This document shows positions 17,698-26,161 of a stretch of DNA of 64,000 bases, in pieces. Origin of the DNA: Vreelandella nigrificans (GTDB taxonomy: Bacteria > Pseudomonadota > Gammaproteobacteria > Pseudomonadales > Halomonadaceae); NCBI RefSeq assembly GCF_002374315.1, contig NZ_NWUX01000006.1, forward strand, positions 1 through 64,000, read 5' to 3'. The notes beneath the pieces are model-generated. The model ran no database searches, was not told the origin of the DNA, and saw only the letters and a program-made list of their open reading frames with translations. Numbering within the stretch: position 1 is the first letter of the stretch; the number at the start of each line of letters is the position of its first letter. Position numbers and translations under genes: made by a program.

Positions 17698-18230
17698 GTG
17701 TCACGATGGAACTTGCCTACATTGGCCTAGGCAGCAACCTGGAAAACCCCATCGCGCAGGTTCAACACGCGCTTACTGAGCTGGGGCAACTGCCGCTTAG
17801 TCAATTAGTAGCATGCTCCTCACTCTATGCCACCCCCCCTGTAGGGCCCCAAGACCAGCCCGATTTTATTAATGCGGTCGCTGCTATTGAAACAGCGCTC
17901 TCGCCCCTGGCGCTGCTCGACCAACTACAGGCCTTAGAACAGTGCCATCGACGCCAGCGTTTACGCCACTGGGGCCCTCGCACGCTTGATTTAGACCTGC
18001 TCCTCTATGGGCAGCGGACAGTTGAGCACCCACGGCTACGAGTCCCTCATGCTCATATGCATGAGCGTGCCTTTGTATTGGTGCCACTATCAGAAGTGGC
18101 CGCAGGTCAGTCGCTCCCGCTGCACCAGCAGCCACTAGATCATTGGCTAGCTCATCTAGACCACTCCGCGATCAAACGCTTAAGCCACACTGAGCTACTA
18201 GCAGATGTCACCACCTCTGCTACCATCTGA
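17694..18230 (+). CDS. folK: 2-amino-4-hydroxy-6-hydroxymethyldihydropteridine pyrophosphokinase
   Basis: Folate pathway kinase that transfers pyrophosphate from ATP to 6-hydroxymethyl-7,8-dihydropterin. The 178-residue protein has YIGLGSNLENP near the N-terminus, TPPVGPQDQPDFINAV, the signature RHWGPRTLDLDLLLYG around residues 91-106 and VPHAHMHERAFVLVPLSEV. An alternative start at 17706 is possible. It overlaps pcnB (ATGA) and precedes panB, giving a pcnB-folK-panB-panC-panD arrangement. Confidence 0.95.
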   Translation: MSVTMELAYIGLGSNLENPIAQVQHALTELGQLPLSQLVACSSLYATPPVGPQDQPDFINAVAAIETALSPLALLDQLQALEQCHRRQRLRHWGPRTLDLDLLLYGQRTVEHPRLRVPHAHMHERAFVLVPLSEVAAGQSLPLHQQPLDHWLAHLDHSAIKRLSHTELLADVTTSATI

Positions 18231-18366
18231 CACAAATCTCGACACCAAGCCCCCATTCAGGTAACAATTACCGGTTAAGCCACTTCACGCATGCAAGGAT
18301 GCAGCGTTAATAATGGCCGGCTTCCTATGAGACGCATCGGCCCCACGTAGAAAATGAGAGCACGCC

Positions 18367-19158
18367 ATGAAAACCGTCACCCTGAGCACTCTGCAGGCGT
18401 ACAAACGCGCCGGCGAAACGTTCAGCTGCCTGACCGCTTATGATGCCTCCTTTGCCCATGCTGCCAGCGATGCAGGCATTGATGTCCTACTAGTGGGCGA
18501 CTCCCTAGGCATGGTCCTGCAAGGGCACAACAGCACGCTACCCGTTACCATCGATGATATTTGCTATCACACCCGCTGTGCGGCACGGGGTAAAGGTCAC
18601 AGCCTACTGATGGTTGACTTGCCGTTTATGAGCAATGCCACTACCGAACGCCTGCTGGAAGACTCTGCCGCCCTAATGCGCGCCGGTGCCGAGCTGGTCA
18701 AAGTAGAAGGTGAAGCATGGATGGCCGACGGCATCCGCGAGATGACCCGTCGCGGCGTTCCGGTATGTGCCCACTTGGGACTAACCCCGCAAACCGTCTA
18801 TCAGTTAGGTGGCTATAAAGTACAGGGCCGTGAAGCTGCCCAGGCCGAGCAAATCATCAACGATGCCAAGGTACTGGTTGAGGCAGGTGCTTCGGTCATT
18901 CTACTTGAGTGCGTACCAGCAAGCTTAGGTAAAGCCGTTACCGAAGCCCTAGACGTGCCAGTGATTGGTATTGGCGCTGGCCCAGACACCGACGGCCAGA
19001 TATTGGTAATGCACGATGTGCTGGGCGTTACCAACGGCCGCACACCGCGTTTCGTCAAAAACTTTATGGTCGACGCTGATAGCATTCAAAACGCTTTTCA
19101 GAACTACCATGAAGCGGTCAAGACCCGTGCCTTCCCAGCACCGGAACACTGCTTTTAA
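18367..19158 (+). CDS. panB: 3-methyl-2-oxobutanoate hydroxymethyltransferase
   Basis: Makes ketopantoate from 2-oxoisovalerate and methylenetetrahydrofolate, first step of pantothenate synthesis. The 263-residue TIM barrel carries LTAYDASFA, VGDSLGMVLQGHNSTLPV near residue 45, KVEGEAW near 113, the segment AHLGLTPQTV and LLECVPASLGKAVTEAL with IGIGAGPDTDGQILVMHD. Metal ligands (Asp in VGDS, Glu in KVEGE) and the catalytic Glu (LLEC) are present. It starts 136 bases after folK with GAGAG upstream. Confidence 0.95.
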   Translation: MKTVTLSTLQAYKRAGETFSCLTAYDASFAHAASDAGIDVLLVGDSLGMVLQGHNSTLPVTIDDICYHTRCAARGKGHSLLMVDLPFMSNATTERLLEDSAALMRAGAELVKVEGEAWMADGIREMTRRGVPVCAHLGLTPQTVYQLGGYKVQGREAAQAEQIINDAKVLVEAGASVILLECVPASLGKAVTEALDVPVIGIGAGPDTDGQILVMHDVLGVTNGRTPRFVKNFMVDADSIQNAFQNYHEAVKTRAFPAPEHCF

Positions 19159-19203
19159 GTAGTGCCTTCGGCTTTTTTACAGCCTGTGAACGATACTTCT
19201 CTT

Positions 19204-20073
19204 ATGCGCACTTTGCGAGATATCAACGACCTACGCAGCATCCTCCGCGAGCACCGTTTGGGTGGCCAACGGATTGCGTTGGTGCCCACAATGGGCAACC
19301 TACACAAAGGCCACTTAGCGCTCGTTTCTCGAGCCCGCCAGCATGCCGACATCGTAGTTGCTAGTCTGTTTGTGAACCCCATGCAGTTTGGTCCTGGTGA
19401 AGACCTGGACGCTTACCCGCGTACGTTTGAAGCGGACCACGCACAGCTAACTGATGTAGGCTGCGATATCTTGTTCGCTCCAACCGTTAGCGCGCTTTAC
19501 CCTAATGGCCTGTCTGCTCAAACAACAGTGCATGTACCTGAGGTGGGAGAAGGCCTTTGCGGCGGATCACGACCTGGGCATTTCGATGGCGTGTCCACTG
19601 TGGTGAGCATGCTGTTCAATCTGGTGCAGCCTGACATTGCCTGCTTTGGCGAGAAGGATTACCAGCAGCTAGCGGTAATTCGTAAGCTGGTGAGTGACCT
19701 GCATATGCCCATTGAAATTATCGGCGTGCCTATTGTGCGGGCAGAGGATGGCCTTGCACTCTCTTCACGCAATGGCTACCTCAACAAGCAAGAGCGCGCT
19801 ACGGCTCCGGCTCTCTATCGCACCCTTTGCACACTAAGGGATGCATTAGAGCGCGGCGAATGCGCCAAACAGGTACTACAACGTGGCAAAACGACGCTGT
19901 ATGATGCTGGCTTTACGCCCGATTACCTTGAGCTACGTGATACTACCCTTGGCCCGGTGACTTCCGCAACGCGCCAAGCGGTAATCCTAGCCGCCGCGAA
20001 ACTCGGCCCTGCTCGGCTTATCGACAACCTCAGCGTGCAGCTGCCAAATGCTGCTACTGACGCTAGCCGCTAG
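19204..20073 (+). CDS. panC: Pantothenate synthetase
   Basis: ATP-dependent ligation of pantoate and beta-alanine. The 289-residue protein has VPTMGNLHKGHLALV (HIGH-like motif, near residue 27), SLFVNPMQFGPGEDLDAYPRT, the GGSRPGHFDGVSTVV block near 122 and FGEKDYQQL and LSSRNGYL (KMSKS-like). I chose the ATG at 19204; an upstream in-frame start at 19162 would add 14 non-conserved residues. It follows panB by 45 bases and precedes panD by 26. Confidence 0.95.
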   Translation: MRTLRDINDLRSILREHRLGGQRIALVPTMGNLHKGHLALVSRARQHADIVVASLFVNPMQFGPGEDLDAYPRTFEADHAQLTDVGCDILFAPTVSALYPNGLSAQTTVHVPEVGEGLCGGSRPGHFDGVSTVVSMLFNLVQPDIACFGEKDYQQLAVIRKLVSDLHMPIEIIGVPIVRAEDGLALSSRNGYLNKQERATAPALYRTLCTLRDALERGECAKQVLQRGKTTLYDAGFTPDYLELRDTTLGPVTSATRQAVILAAAKLGPARLIDNLSVQLPNAATDASR

Positions 20074-20099
20074 GCTAGCTTCGTTATCTAGGAGTTACC

Positions 20100-20480
20100 A
20101 TGCAAACCATTATGCTCAAAGCCAAGCTGCATATGGCCCGCGTTACCCATGCGGTACTCAACTACGAAGGTTCCTGCGCTATCGACGGTGAGCTGCTCGA
20201 TATGGCAGGCATTCGCGAAAATGAACAGATTCAGATTTATAACGTAGAAAACGGCGAGCGTTTTACTACTTACGCCATTCGTGGCGAAGAAGGCTCTCGC
20301 TTGATCTCTATTAATGGTGCGGCTGCGCATTTAGCTGCACCAGGGCACCGTATTATTATTTGCAGTTATGCTCACTACTCCGAAGCTGAACTTGATAATC
20401 ACCAGCCTGCACTTGTGTACCTGCAGGAAGGTAACCACGTGAGCCATACCAGCAATGCGATTCCTGTGCAGCTAGCATAA
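20100..20480 (+). CDS. panD: Aspartate 1-decarboxylase precursor
   Basis: Decarboxylates aspartate to beta-alanine for pantothenate. The 126-residue proenzyme self-cleaves between Gly24 and Ser25 (YEGSCAID) to form the pyruvoyl cofactor; Lys9, His11 and the [16 protein letters not shown] block of the active site are present, as is the [12 protein letters not shown] segment. AGGAGTTACC gives a good ribosome binding site. It ends the panBCD operon and is followed by a terminator. Confidence 0.95.
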   Translation: MQTIMLKAKLHMARVTHAVLNYEGSCAIDGELLDMAGIRENEQIQIYNVENGERFTTYAIRGEEGSRLISINGAAAHLAAPGHRIIICSYAHYSEAELDNHQPALVYLQEGNHVSHTSNAIPVQLA

Positions 20481-20510
20481 GGCGTATGACCGAGCAAGTG
20501 CACTTGTTAA

Positions 20511-20535
20511 CGGGCCTTTAATCGGCCCGTTTTTA
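20511..20535 (+). terminator. Terminator of the panBCD operon
   Basis: CGGGCC (20511-20516) pairs with GGCCCG (20524-20529) around a seven-base loop and is followed by TTTTTAT. It lies 30 bases after panD. Confidence 0.85.
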
Positions 20536-20690
20536 TTTGCCCGTAATTGCGTATTGCCGCAATGCACTCCCTTCCCCTATGCTGACAGTAAGTTTGACAA
20601 AACACGGCTGACAAAAATGGATGGGCAGCGATACTTATGCTGACCTATCGTCAATCGGACCGTTGCGTTACTTACCCAAGGAGTCATCGT

Positions 20691-21869
20691 ATGCAAGACG
20701 TGGTTATCGTTGCGGCACGCCGCACCGCCGTAGGCAGTTTTGGTGGATCGCTTGCCGGCATTCCTGCCAGTGACTTAGGCGCACTGGTAATAAAAGACAT
20801 CCTCGCGACTACAGGCGTTGCCCCCGAGCAGATTGACGAAGTACTGCTTGGCCAAGTGTTAACCGCCGGTGTCGGCCAAAACCCTGCTCGCCAAGCGGCA
20901 ATTAAGGCAGGTCTTCCCGAATCCGTACCGGCAATGACGATTAATAAAGTGTGCGGCTCTGGCTTGAAAGCGCTGCACCTAGCCACTCAAGCTATCCGCT
21001 GCGGAGATGCTGAAATTATTTTGGCTGGCGGTCAGGAGAACATGTCAGCATCGCCCCATATTTTGCCTAATTCCCGTAATGGGCAGCGTATGGGTGACTG
21101 GAAAGCTATCGACTCAATGGTACATGACGGCCTATGGGATGCCTTTAACAACTACCATATGGGCATTACCGCAGAAAACTTGGCAGAAAAATACAGCATC
21201 ACACGTGAAGCAATGGACGAATTTGCCGCTGCTTCCCAGCAAAAAGCTGCTACTGCGATTAAAGAGGGTAAGTTCAAAGGGCAAATCGTGCCTGTTGAAA
21301 TTCCCCAGCGCAAAGGCGACCCCGTAGTATTTGATACCGATGAAAACCCGCGCGAAGTAACGGCTGAGAAACTCGGTGGCATGCGCCCTGCTTTTAAAAA
21401 AGATGGCACCGTTACCGCTGGTAACGCTTCATCCTTAAACGATGGCGCTGCCGTCGTTATGCTCTGCTCCGCTGAAAAAGCGAAAGAGCTAGGTCTGGAG
21501 CCACTGGCACGTATTGCCGCTTACGCTAACGCAGGCGTCGATCCTGCTATCATGGGCATTGGCCCAGCACCTGCAACCCGCCGCTGTTTGGAAAAAGCGG
21601 GCTGGAGCCTGGACGACCTAGACTTGGTTGAAGCTAACGAAGCATTCGCTGCGCAGGCACTTTCCGTGAACAAAGAACTTGGCTGGGATACCTCCAAAGT
21701 CAATGTTAACGGCGGTGCTATTGCCATTGGCCACCCTATTGGTGCTTCAGGCTGCCGAGTGCTGATCACTTTACTACATGAAATGATTGCCCGTGACGCT
21801 AAAAAAGGCCTCGCGACGCTGTGCATTGGCGGTGGCCAAGGGGTAGCGCTAGCTATTGAGCGTCCCTAA
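20691..21869 (+). CDS. Acetyl-CoA C-acetyltransferase (thiolase)
   Basis: Biosynthetic-type thiolase of 392 residues that condenses or cleaves acetoacetyl-CoA. It has the nucleophilic Cys in [11 protein letters not shown] near residue 89, the GHPIGASG block with the catalytic His near 350 and the second Cys in CIGGGQGVA near 380. Homologues are PhaA and AtoB, and PHB synthesis is common in Halomonas, but no phaB or phaC lies beside it. AAGGAG ten bases before the ATG at 20691 fixes the start; the frame is open further upstream. A strong terminator follows. Confidence 0.93.
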   Translation: MQDVVIVAARRTAVGSFGGSLAGIPASDLGALVIKDILATTGVAPEQIDEVLLGQVLTAGVGQNPARQAAIKAGLPESVPAMTINKVCGSGLKALHLATQAIRCGDAEIILAGGQENMSASPHILPNSRNGQRMGDWKAIDSMVHDGLWDAFNNYHMGITAENLAEKYSITREAMDEFAAASQQKAATAIKEGKFKGQIVPVEIPQRKGDPVVFDTDENPREVTAEKLGGMRPAFKKDGTVTAGNASSLNDGAAVVMLCSAEKAKELGLEPLARIAAYANAGVDPAIMGIGPAPATRRCLEKAGWSLDDLDLVEANEAFAAQALSVNKELGWDTSKVNVNGGAIAIGHPIGASGCRVLITLLHEMIARDAKKGLATLCIGGGQGVALAIERP

Positions 21870-21992
21870 CTATTGATCGTTGCTAGCAATTCATCGATTG
21901 CAATTTACGAATGTTCGATGAGGGTAATCGCTAACGATATGCTTCACGCAATGCGTCTGAAATATGCCACATTGAGTGGTGCTGCCCACAAA

Positions 21993-22017
21993 AATGCCCC
22001 GCTTTAGGCGGGGCATT
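21993..22017 (+). terminator. Terminator after the thiolase gene
   Basis: AATGCCCCGC (21993-22002) pairs with GCGGGGCATT (22008-22017) around a five-base loop, followed by TCTT. It separates the thiolase from the acidic protein gene on the opposite strand and may serve both. Confidence 0.85.
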
Positions 22018-22069
22018 TCTTAGCTCATCCATGAGCAGGGGTAGAAGTTAATCCTTTCGCAGTGTTGGA

Positions 22070-22369
22070 TTACCAGCCGGATTCATCTTCCTCCTCTGTT
22101 TCCCACTCATCCTGCTCTTCTTCCTCCTCTTCATAAGTGAACTCTTGCTCTTCCTCTTCATATTCGGTAGTTACACCGTCATGAGTCGTACCATGCTCTT
22201 GCTCAGAGTCGAAAGAGTTAAAGGCGCCTTGCTCATCCTGCGTTGTTTCTTCTTGCGGAGTAGGCTCATACTCGTCGTTACCTTCCATGCCAGCAAATGC
22301 TAGCGGGCTGGCGATTAAACCGAAAGATACGCCTAGGATGCCAAGTTTCTTGAGAGCTTCCTTCTTCAT
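22070..22369 (-). CDS. Small secreted extremely acidic protein
   Basis: A 99-residue protein of unknown function. The N-terminus is a signal peptide (MKKEALKKLGILGVSFGLIA, cleavage near AFA-GMEG). The mature chain of about 72 residues contains no Lys or Arg and is dominated by Glu and Asp, with runs EEEEQ, YEEEEEEQ and EEEDES, and no Cys. This composition suggests a disordered periplasmic polyanion, perhaps for cation binding or salt adaptation, but that is a guess. A strong AGGAGG ribosome binding site and a real signal peptide support expression. I recognise no domain. Confidence 0.75.
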   Translation of the reverse strand: MKKEALKKLGILGVSFGLIASPLAFAGMEGNDEYEPTPQEETTQDEQGAFNSFDSEQEHGTTHDGVTTEYEEEEQEFTYEEEEEEQDEWETEEEDESGW

Positions 22370-22624
22370 GATCGTGCCTCCTGATATGGCTTCGCTTTCA
22401 TTTCAATATTTAAAAACTGTGATTTCAAAACTGTGCTGATGGTAAGAGCGTCGTGTCTTCCTGACATTTCACTCTTATCAAAACTATTGCAGATGCCATA
22501 CCAACCCATACCAAAAAAATAAAAACCATCAAAAAATACAACAACTTAAACAACGACAACTTGTGCCAACACTATTATCAAACGACATTTAATTAGTATT
22601 TTATTGTTTATTAATGACACATGA

Positions 22625-22650
22625 GCCCCGCTGCATCATGCCAGCGGGGC
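22625..22650 (-). terminator. Possible terminator of the SMP-30/MFS/SDR operon
   Basis: GCCCCGCTG (22625-22633) and CAGCGGGGC (22642-22650) form a perfect nine-base-pair stem overlapping the end of the lactonase gene. No T-run follows on the minus strand, so it may only be a 3' stabilising hairpin. Confidence 0.45.
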
Positions 22651-23535
22651 AGCATATGATGGCTCAACACACCCCAGCCTTCCCACTTCCATTTGCAGCA
22701 AGCTACCTGCCAGAGGCCAGCGCTCCTTGTCTGCTGCATCCAGGTGTTGCATAGCGGTAGTAATGTAGAGGGTATCCAGCTGTTTACCGCCAAACGCCAC
22801 CATGGTGGGGTGCGGGCAAGGAACGGGGTAATTTCCCACTAGTTCTCCTTGCGGCGAAAAACGCACGACCCGCCCGCCATTGTAGAGCGCGCACCAGTAG
22901 TCGCCCTGGCGATCAACTGCAGCACCATCCGGCACACCAGGTAGGTCCAGCGCATCCAGGTCGACCCAGCAGTGCGGCTCCCCCTTTTCGCCGCTTGTCA
23001 CATCATAGGGATAGCGTTGAATGGATCGGCTTAGCGAATCAGCGTGATAGAGCCAGCGGCCATCGGGGCTAAACGCCAGCCCATTTGAAATCGTTAGGTG
23101 TGGGATTTGCGGTTTAAGCTCACCTTCTCGATAGCAGTAGAGTGCGGCGGTTGGCTGTGACTCTTGAGCATCAATGGTACCAACCCAAAAGCGCCCAGCA
23201 GCGTCACAGCGGCCATCGTTAAAGCGGTTTCCCTGGCCTTCCTGCCACTCTGGATTAGCAGCAAGCCGTTCATACTGTCCGGTGAAAGGCAGCGGAATAC
23301 GCACCACTCCCGACGCCAGGGCCGCGAGCAAGCCACCTTCGCATAGCGCGATACAGCCCACTTTTTCACCTAACTCCATTTGAGTGAGGCCTGTCGACTG
23401 AGAAGTTTGCCAGGCATAGATAACTCCCGCGTTTATATCCACCCAATAAAGCGTTTGCCGCTCAACTGACCATAACGGGCTTTCCCCCAGGCTCATATTG
23501 AGCGCCTGAGCTACTTCTACACGTTGTTGCGTCAT
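22636..23535 (-). CDS. SMP-30/gluconolactonase family sugar lactonase
   Basis: Six-bladed beta-propeller lactonase of 299 residues. It has the metal-site blocks LGESPLW (Glu near residue 17), GNRFNDGRCDAAGRFWVGT (Asn near 103), ISNGLAFSPDG (Asn near 149) and the catalytic Asp in LPGVPDGAAVDRQGDYW near 200. In the oxidative arabinose pathway such an enzyme opens L-arabinono-gamma-lactone to L-arabinonate. It is the last gene of the SDR-MFS-lactonase operon, so arabinonolactonase is the likely role; gluconolactone or xylonolactone are alternatives. Confidence 0.85.
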   Translation of the reverse strand: MTQQRVEVAQALNMSLGESPLWSVERQTLYWVDINAGVIYAWQTSQSTGLTQMELGEKVGCIALCEGGLLAALASGVVRIPLPFTGQYERLAANPEWQEGQGNRFNDGRCDAAGRFWVGTIDAQESQPTAALYCYREGELKPQIPHLTISNGLAFSPDGRWLYHADSLSRSIQRYPYDVTSGEKGEPHCWVDLDALDLPGVPDGAAVDRQGDYWCALYNGGRVVRFSPQGELVGNYPVPCPHPTMVAFGGKQLDTLYITTAMQHLDAADKERWPLAGSLLQMEVGRLGCVEPSYAAPLA

Positions 23536-23561
23536 TGTGGTGTCCTTCTTGGCAGTGTTGT

Positions 23562-24968
23562 TTACTCGTAGGCCATCGCTTCAAGCTCTTTACCGCGAGT
23601 CTCTTTGACGAAGTAGATAACAAAGAAGACCGAAGCAATGGCGCTGATGGCATAAAAACCATAGGCACCGAACAGCCCGATGGATGCCAGCATAATCGGG
23701 AAGGTCATGGTGATACCGAAGTTGGCCAGCCACTGGAAAAGACCAGCAATTGCAAGCCCCGAGCCACGCATCTGATTGGGGAACATCTCTCCCAGCATGA
23801 CCCACATCACCGGCCCCCAAGAGGCATTAAAAAACAGCACATAAAGGTTGGCACACAGCAGTGCAAACACCCCCATGTCATCGGTTAAGCGTAGGCTGCC
23901 ATCTACCATCGCTGCGGTAGAGAAGGCGTAGGAGAGGCACGCTAAAGTCGCCGCCATGCCTACCGACCCTACCCAGAGCAGCGGCTTGCGGCCAATTTTG
24001 TCGATCAGCGCAATGGCGAGCAGGCAGGCACCAATACTCACTGCACCGGAGATCACATTGATGAGTAGCGCATCGCCTTCGGAGAAACCCACCGACTGCC
24101 ACAGCACCGCGCCATAATAGAACACCACGTTAATGCCCACCAACTGCTGGAAGACCGCCAAACCAATCCCTACCCAAACGATGCCATGTAGCTTGCCAGT
24201 GGTACGGTTAACCACATCGCTTAAGCGCGGCTTGTGATCTTGATCCAGCGTGGCGTTAATTTCATCAATTTTGCTACTGACATCCCGTTCTGGCATCACT
24301 AATCCAAGCACACGGCGGGCTTCGCTCTGTTTGCCAGTGCTAATCAGATAACGAGGGCTTTCAGGGATAAACAGTAACGCTAACAAGAAGATAGAAGCAG
24401 GTATCAATTCAATCCAGAACATCCAGCGCCAAGTCGCAAAACCAAACCACAGCTCAGACATTGCGGAACCGGATACATACGCCAACACGTAGTTGCTCAA
24501 GAAAGCCATAAACAGACCCGAGATAATGGCCACCTGTTGAATGGTAGCCAAGCGGCCACGGTAAGCAGCAGGCGCGACTTCGCTGATATAGGCCGGAGTC
24601 ATCACACTGGCAGCACCTACGGCAAGCCCGCCAAGAATTCGATATACCACAAACTCCATTGAACTGCCGGCTACGCCCGACCCCCAGGCGCTAATCAGAA
24701 AGAACACCGCCGCTACGATCAGCAGCGTGCGACGACCAAAGCGATCTGCCAAGCGGCCAGCAAAGAAAGCCCCAACTGCGCAGCCCAGCAACATTGACGC
24801 GACATTGAAGCCAGTGCCTGCACTATCAGAGTTAAAAGAGGTTTGTAGACCATCCACCGTGCCATTGATCACGCCACTGTCGAAGCCAAACAGGAAACCG
24901 CCGATGGCGGCAATACAGCAGATCACCAAAATATAGGATGAGCGGCTTAGCGTTTTTTGGGGTGTCAT
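23562..24968 (-). CDS. MFS sugar porter
   Basis: A 468-residue inner-membrane proton/sugar symporter of the sugar porter family (AraE, XylE, GalP relatives) with 12 hydrophobic segments. Family motifs are RLADRFGRRTLL between segments 2 and 3, the PESPRYLI block near 215, QQLVGINVVFYYGAVLW in segment 7, DKIGRKPLL and the C-terminal KETRGKELE. Given the neighbours the substrate is probably L-arabinose or another aldopentose or galactose. The leader has AATAACAAC just before the ribosome binding site, a candidate Hfq/Crc site. Confidence 0.88.
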   Translation of the reverse strand: MTPQKTLSRSSYILVICCIAAIGGFLFGFDSGVINGTVDGLQTSFNSDSAGTGFNVASMLLGCAVGAFFAGRLADRFGRRTLLIVAAVFFLISAWGSGVAGSSMEFVVYRILGGLAVGAASVMTPAYISEVAPAAYRGRLATIQQVAIISGLFMAFLSNYVLAYVSGSAMSELWFGFATWRWMFWIELIPASIFLLALLFIPESPRYLISTGKQSEARRVLGLVMPERDVSSKIDEINATLDQDHKPRLSDVVNRTTGKLHGIVWVGIGLAVFQQLVGINVVFYYGAVLWQSVGFSEGDALLINVISGAVSIGACLLAIALIDKIGRKPLLWVGSVGMAATLACLSYAFSTAAMVDGSLRLTDDMGVFALLCANLYVLFFNASWGPVMWVMLGEMFPNQMRGSGLAIAGLFQWLANFGITMTFPIMLASIGLFGAYGFYAISAIASVFFVIYFVKETRGKELEAMAYE

Positions 24969-24984
24969 TGTTTAGCTCCTCGGA

Positions 24985-24993
24985 GTTGTTATT
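24985..24993 (-). promoter_or_regulatory. AAnAAnAA motif before the MFS porter
   Basis: The minus strand reads AATAACAAC directly upstream of the CCGAGGAGC ribosome binding site of the sugar porter. This matches the A-rich motif bound by Hfq/Crc in Pseudomonas. Function is inferred. Confidence 0.45.
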
Positions 24994-25030
24994 GAGCATT
25001 TCGAGCATTTTCTTTCGATCTAATTTGCGA

Positions 25031-25801
25031 CTACGCCCAGCCGGCATCCACCGCCAACTCCTGGGCAGTGATGGCCTGGCTTTCGGCACTGGCTAAAAAC
25101 AGTACAACAGGCGCGACATGCTGGGGCTCAAGGCGCATCTTGAGACACTGGCGCTGTTGAATGGCGACTTCGTCCTCAGGGCTAATCCACTTTTCAAGCT
25201 GGCGTTCGGTTATCACCGAGCCGGGCACCAGGGTATTAACGCGAATATTGTGTTCGCCTAGCTCTCGGGCCAGGCTGCGGGTCAGGCCGTGGGCCGCCGC
25301 TTTTGCGGTGACATAAGCGGGTAACCCACCCAGCGCCATCTGCACGCTGACCGATCCAAAATTAATGATCGAGCCCCCACCTGCTTTAACCATCTGTTCC
25401 GCCGCCGCCTGGGCGGCAAAAAACATCGGGCGCAGGTTTAGCGACATACGCTCATCCCAATAGGCAACATCCACATCCCTCCAAGAGTGGCGGTCATCAT
25501 TGGCGGCATTATTCACCAGTGCATAAATCGGCCCGATATTCTGACCAGTCTCGGAGATAACTTGCTGTAGACTTGCCACATCGCGAATATCGCAGTGGTG
25601 ATAGCGCGGCGCCTCGCCAGTTTCGGCGCGTAGCTCCTCGACCAGCGCCTCACTGGCATCATCGTTAATATCGACAAACACCACCCGTGCGCCCTGAAGG
25701 TGAAAGGCGCGGGTAAGCGACGCGCCAATGCCGCTACCGCCGCCGGTAATAAAAACAACCCTTTGTTCAAGGCCGGTATAGTGTGCTGAGTCCTGCTTCA
25801 T
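25031..25801 (-). CDS. SDR family sugar dehydrogenase (probable L-arabinose/D-galactose 1-dehydrogenase)
   Basis: Short-chain dehydrogenase of 256 residues that would oxidise an aldopentose to its lactone with NAD(P)+. It has the cofactor motif TGGGSGIG (about residues 18-25), a conserved Asp after the second strand (FVDIND), NNAA near 95, the catalytic Ser in FGSVS and Tyr-Lys in AYVTAKAA near 160. I prefer the ATG at 25801 over the GTG at 25813 because GGGAGG lies too close to the latter. It begins an operon with the MFS porter and lactonase, and is divergent from the ROK regulator. Confidence 0.82.
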   Translation of the reverse strand: MKQDSAHYTGLEQRVVFITGGGSGIGASLTRAFHLQGARVVFVDINDDASEALVEELRAETGEAPRYHHCDIRDVASLQQVISETGQNIGPIYALVNNAANDDRHSWRDVDVAYWDERMSLNLRPMFFAAQAAAEQMVKAGGGSIINFGSVSVQMALGGLPAYVTAKAAAHGLTRSLARELGEHNIRVNTLVPGSVITERQLEKWISPEDEVAIQQRQCLKMRLEPQHVAPVVLFLASAESQAITAQELAVDAGWA

Positions 25802-26161
25802 ATCGTTTTCCACCTCCCTCTTCTAGCGTGTTTAATCTGTTTAAGTGTATTTGATCGATATTCTCCCACTGGCCACCCTCGGTACTGGTGTAGCAAGCGG
25901 ATTGGCACTTATGCCGTTTTAATACGCATGAATTTGCACGACGAAATTGCAATAGAGTTGGGTGAAGGGCTCAGATGATGTCTGTTGTTATTGTCTTGGG
26001 GCTAATCAGCATCGATTGCGTTAAGGAACGCTTGAATTACTTTAGGACCTAAAATAAATATCTGCATATGCAACTTAGGTCGTATTTTGACAAACACGCT
26101 CACGCGCCAGGATGAGGGCACAAAGCAATTTTTTCTCATCACAAACCGTAACGGCGATCCT
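25802..26161. other. Divergent regulatory region between the SDR operon and the ROK regulator
   Basis: No gene is visible in these 360 bases. The region holds the palindrome TTTAGGACCTAAA (26041-26053) and, on the minus strand, an AATAACAACA motif (25983-25992) that would fall in the SDR operon leader. The ROK reading frame is open back to a TTG at 26087, so part of this stretch could be its N-terminus. Confidence 0.5.
26041..26053. promoter_or_regulatory. Candidate operator palindrome
   Basis: TTTAGGACCTAAA is a perfect 13-base palindrome around a central A, in the divergent region 120 bases before the ROK regulator. A related half-site ACTTAGGTC follows near 26072. Binding by the adjacent ROK repressor is an inference. 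Confidence 0.4.

Noticed and set aside
22370-22635. A second small gene next to the acidic protein
   Set aside because: The AT-rich stretch has no open frame with a ribosome binding site; it probably only contains the promoter of the acidic protein gene.
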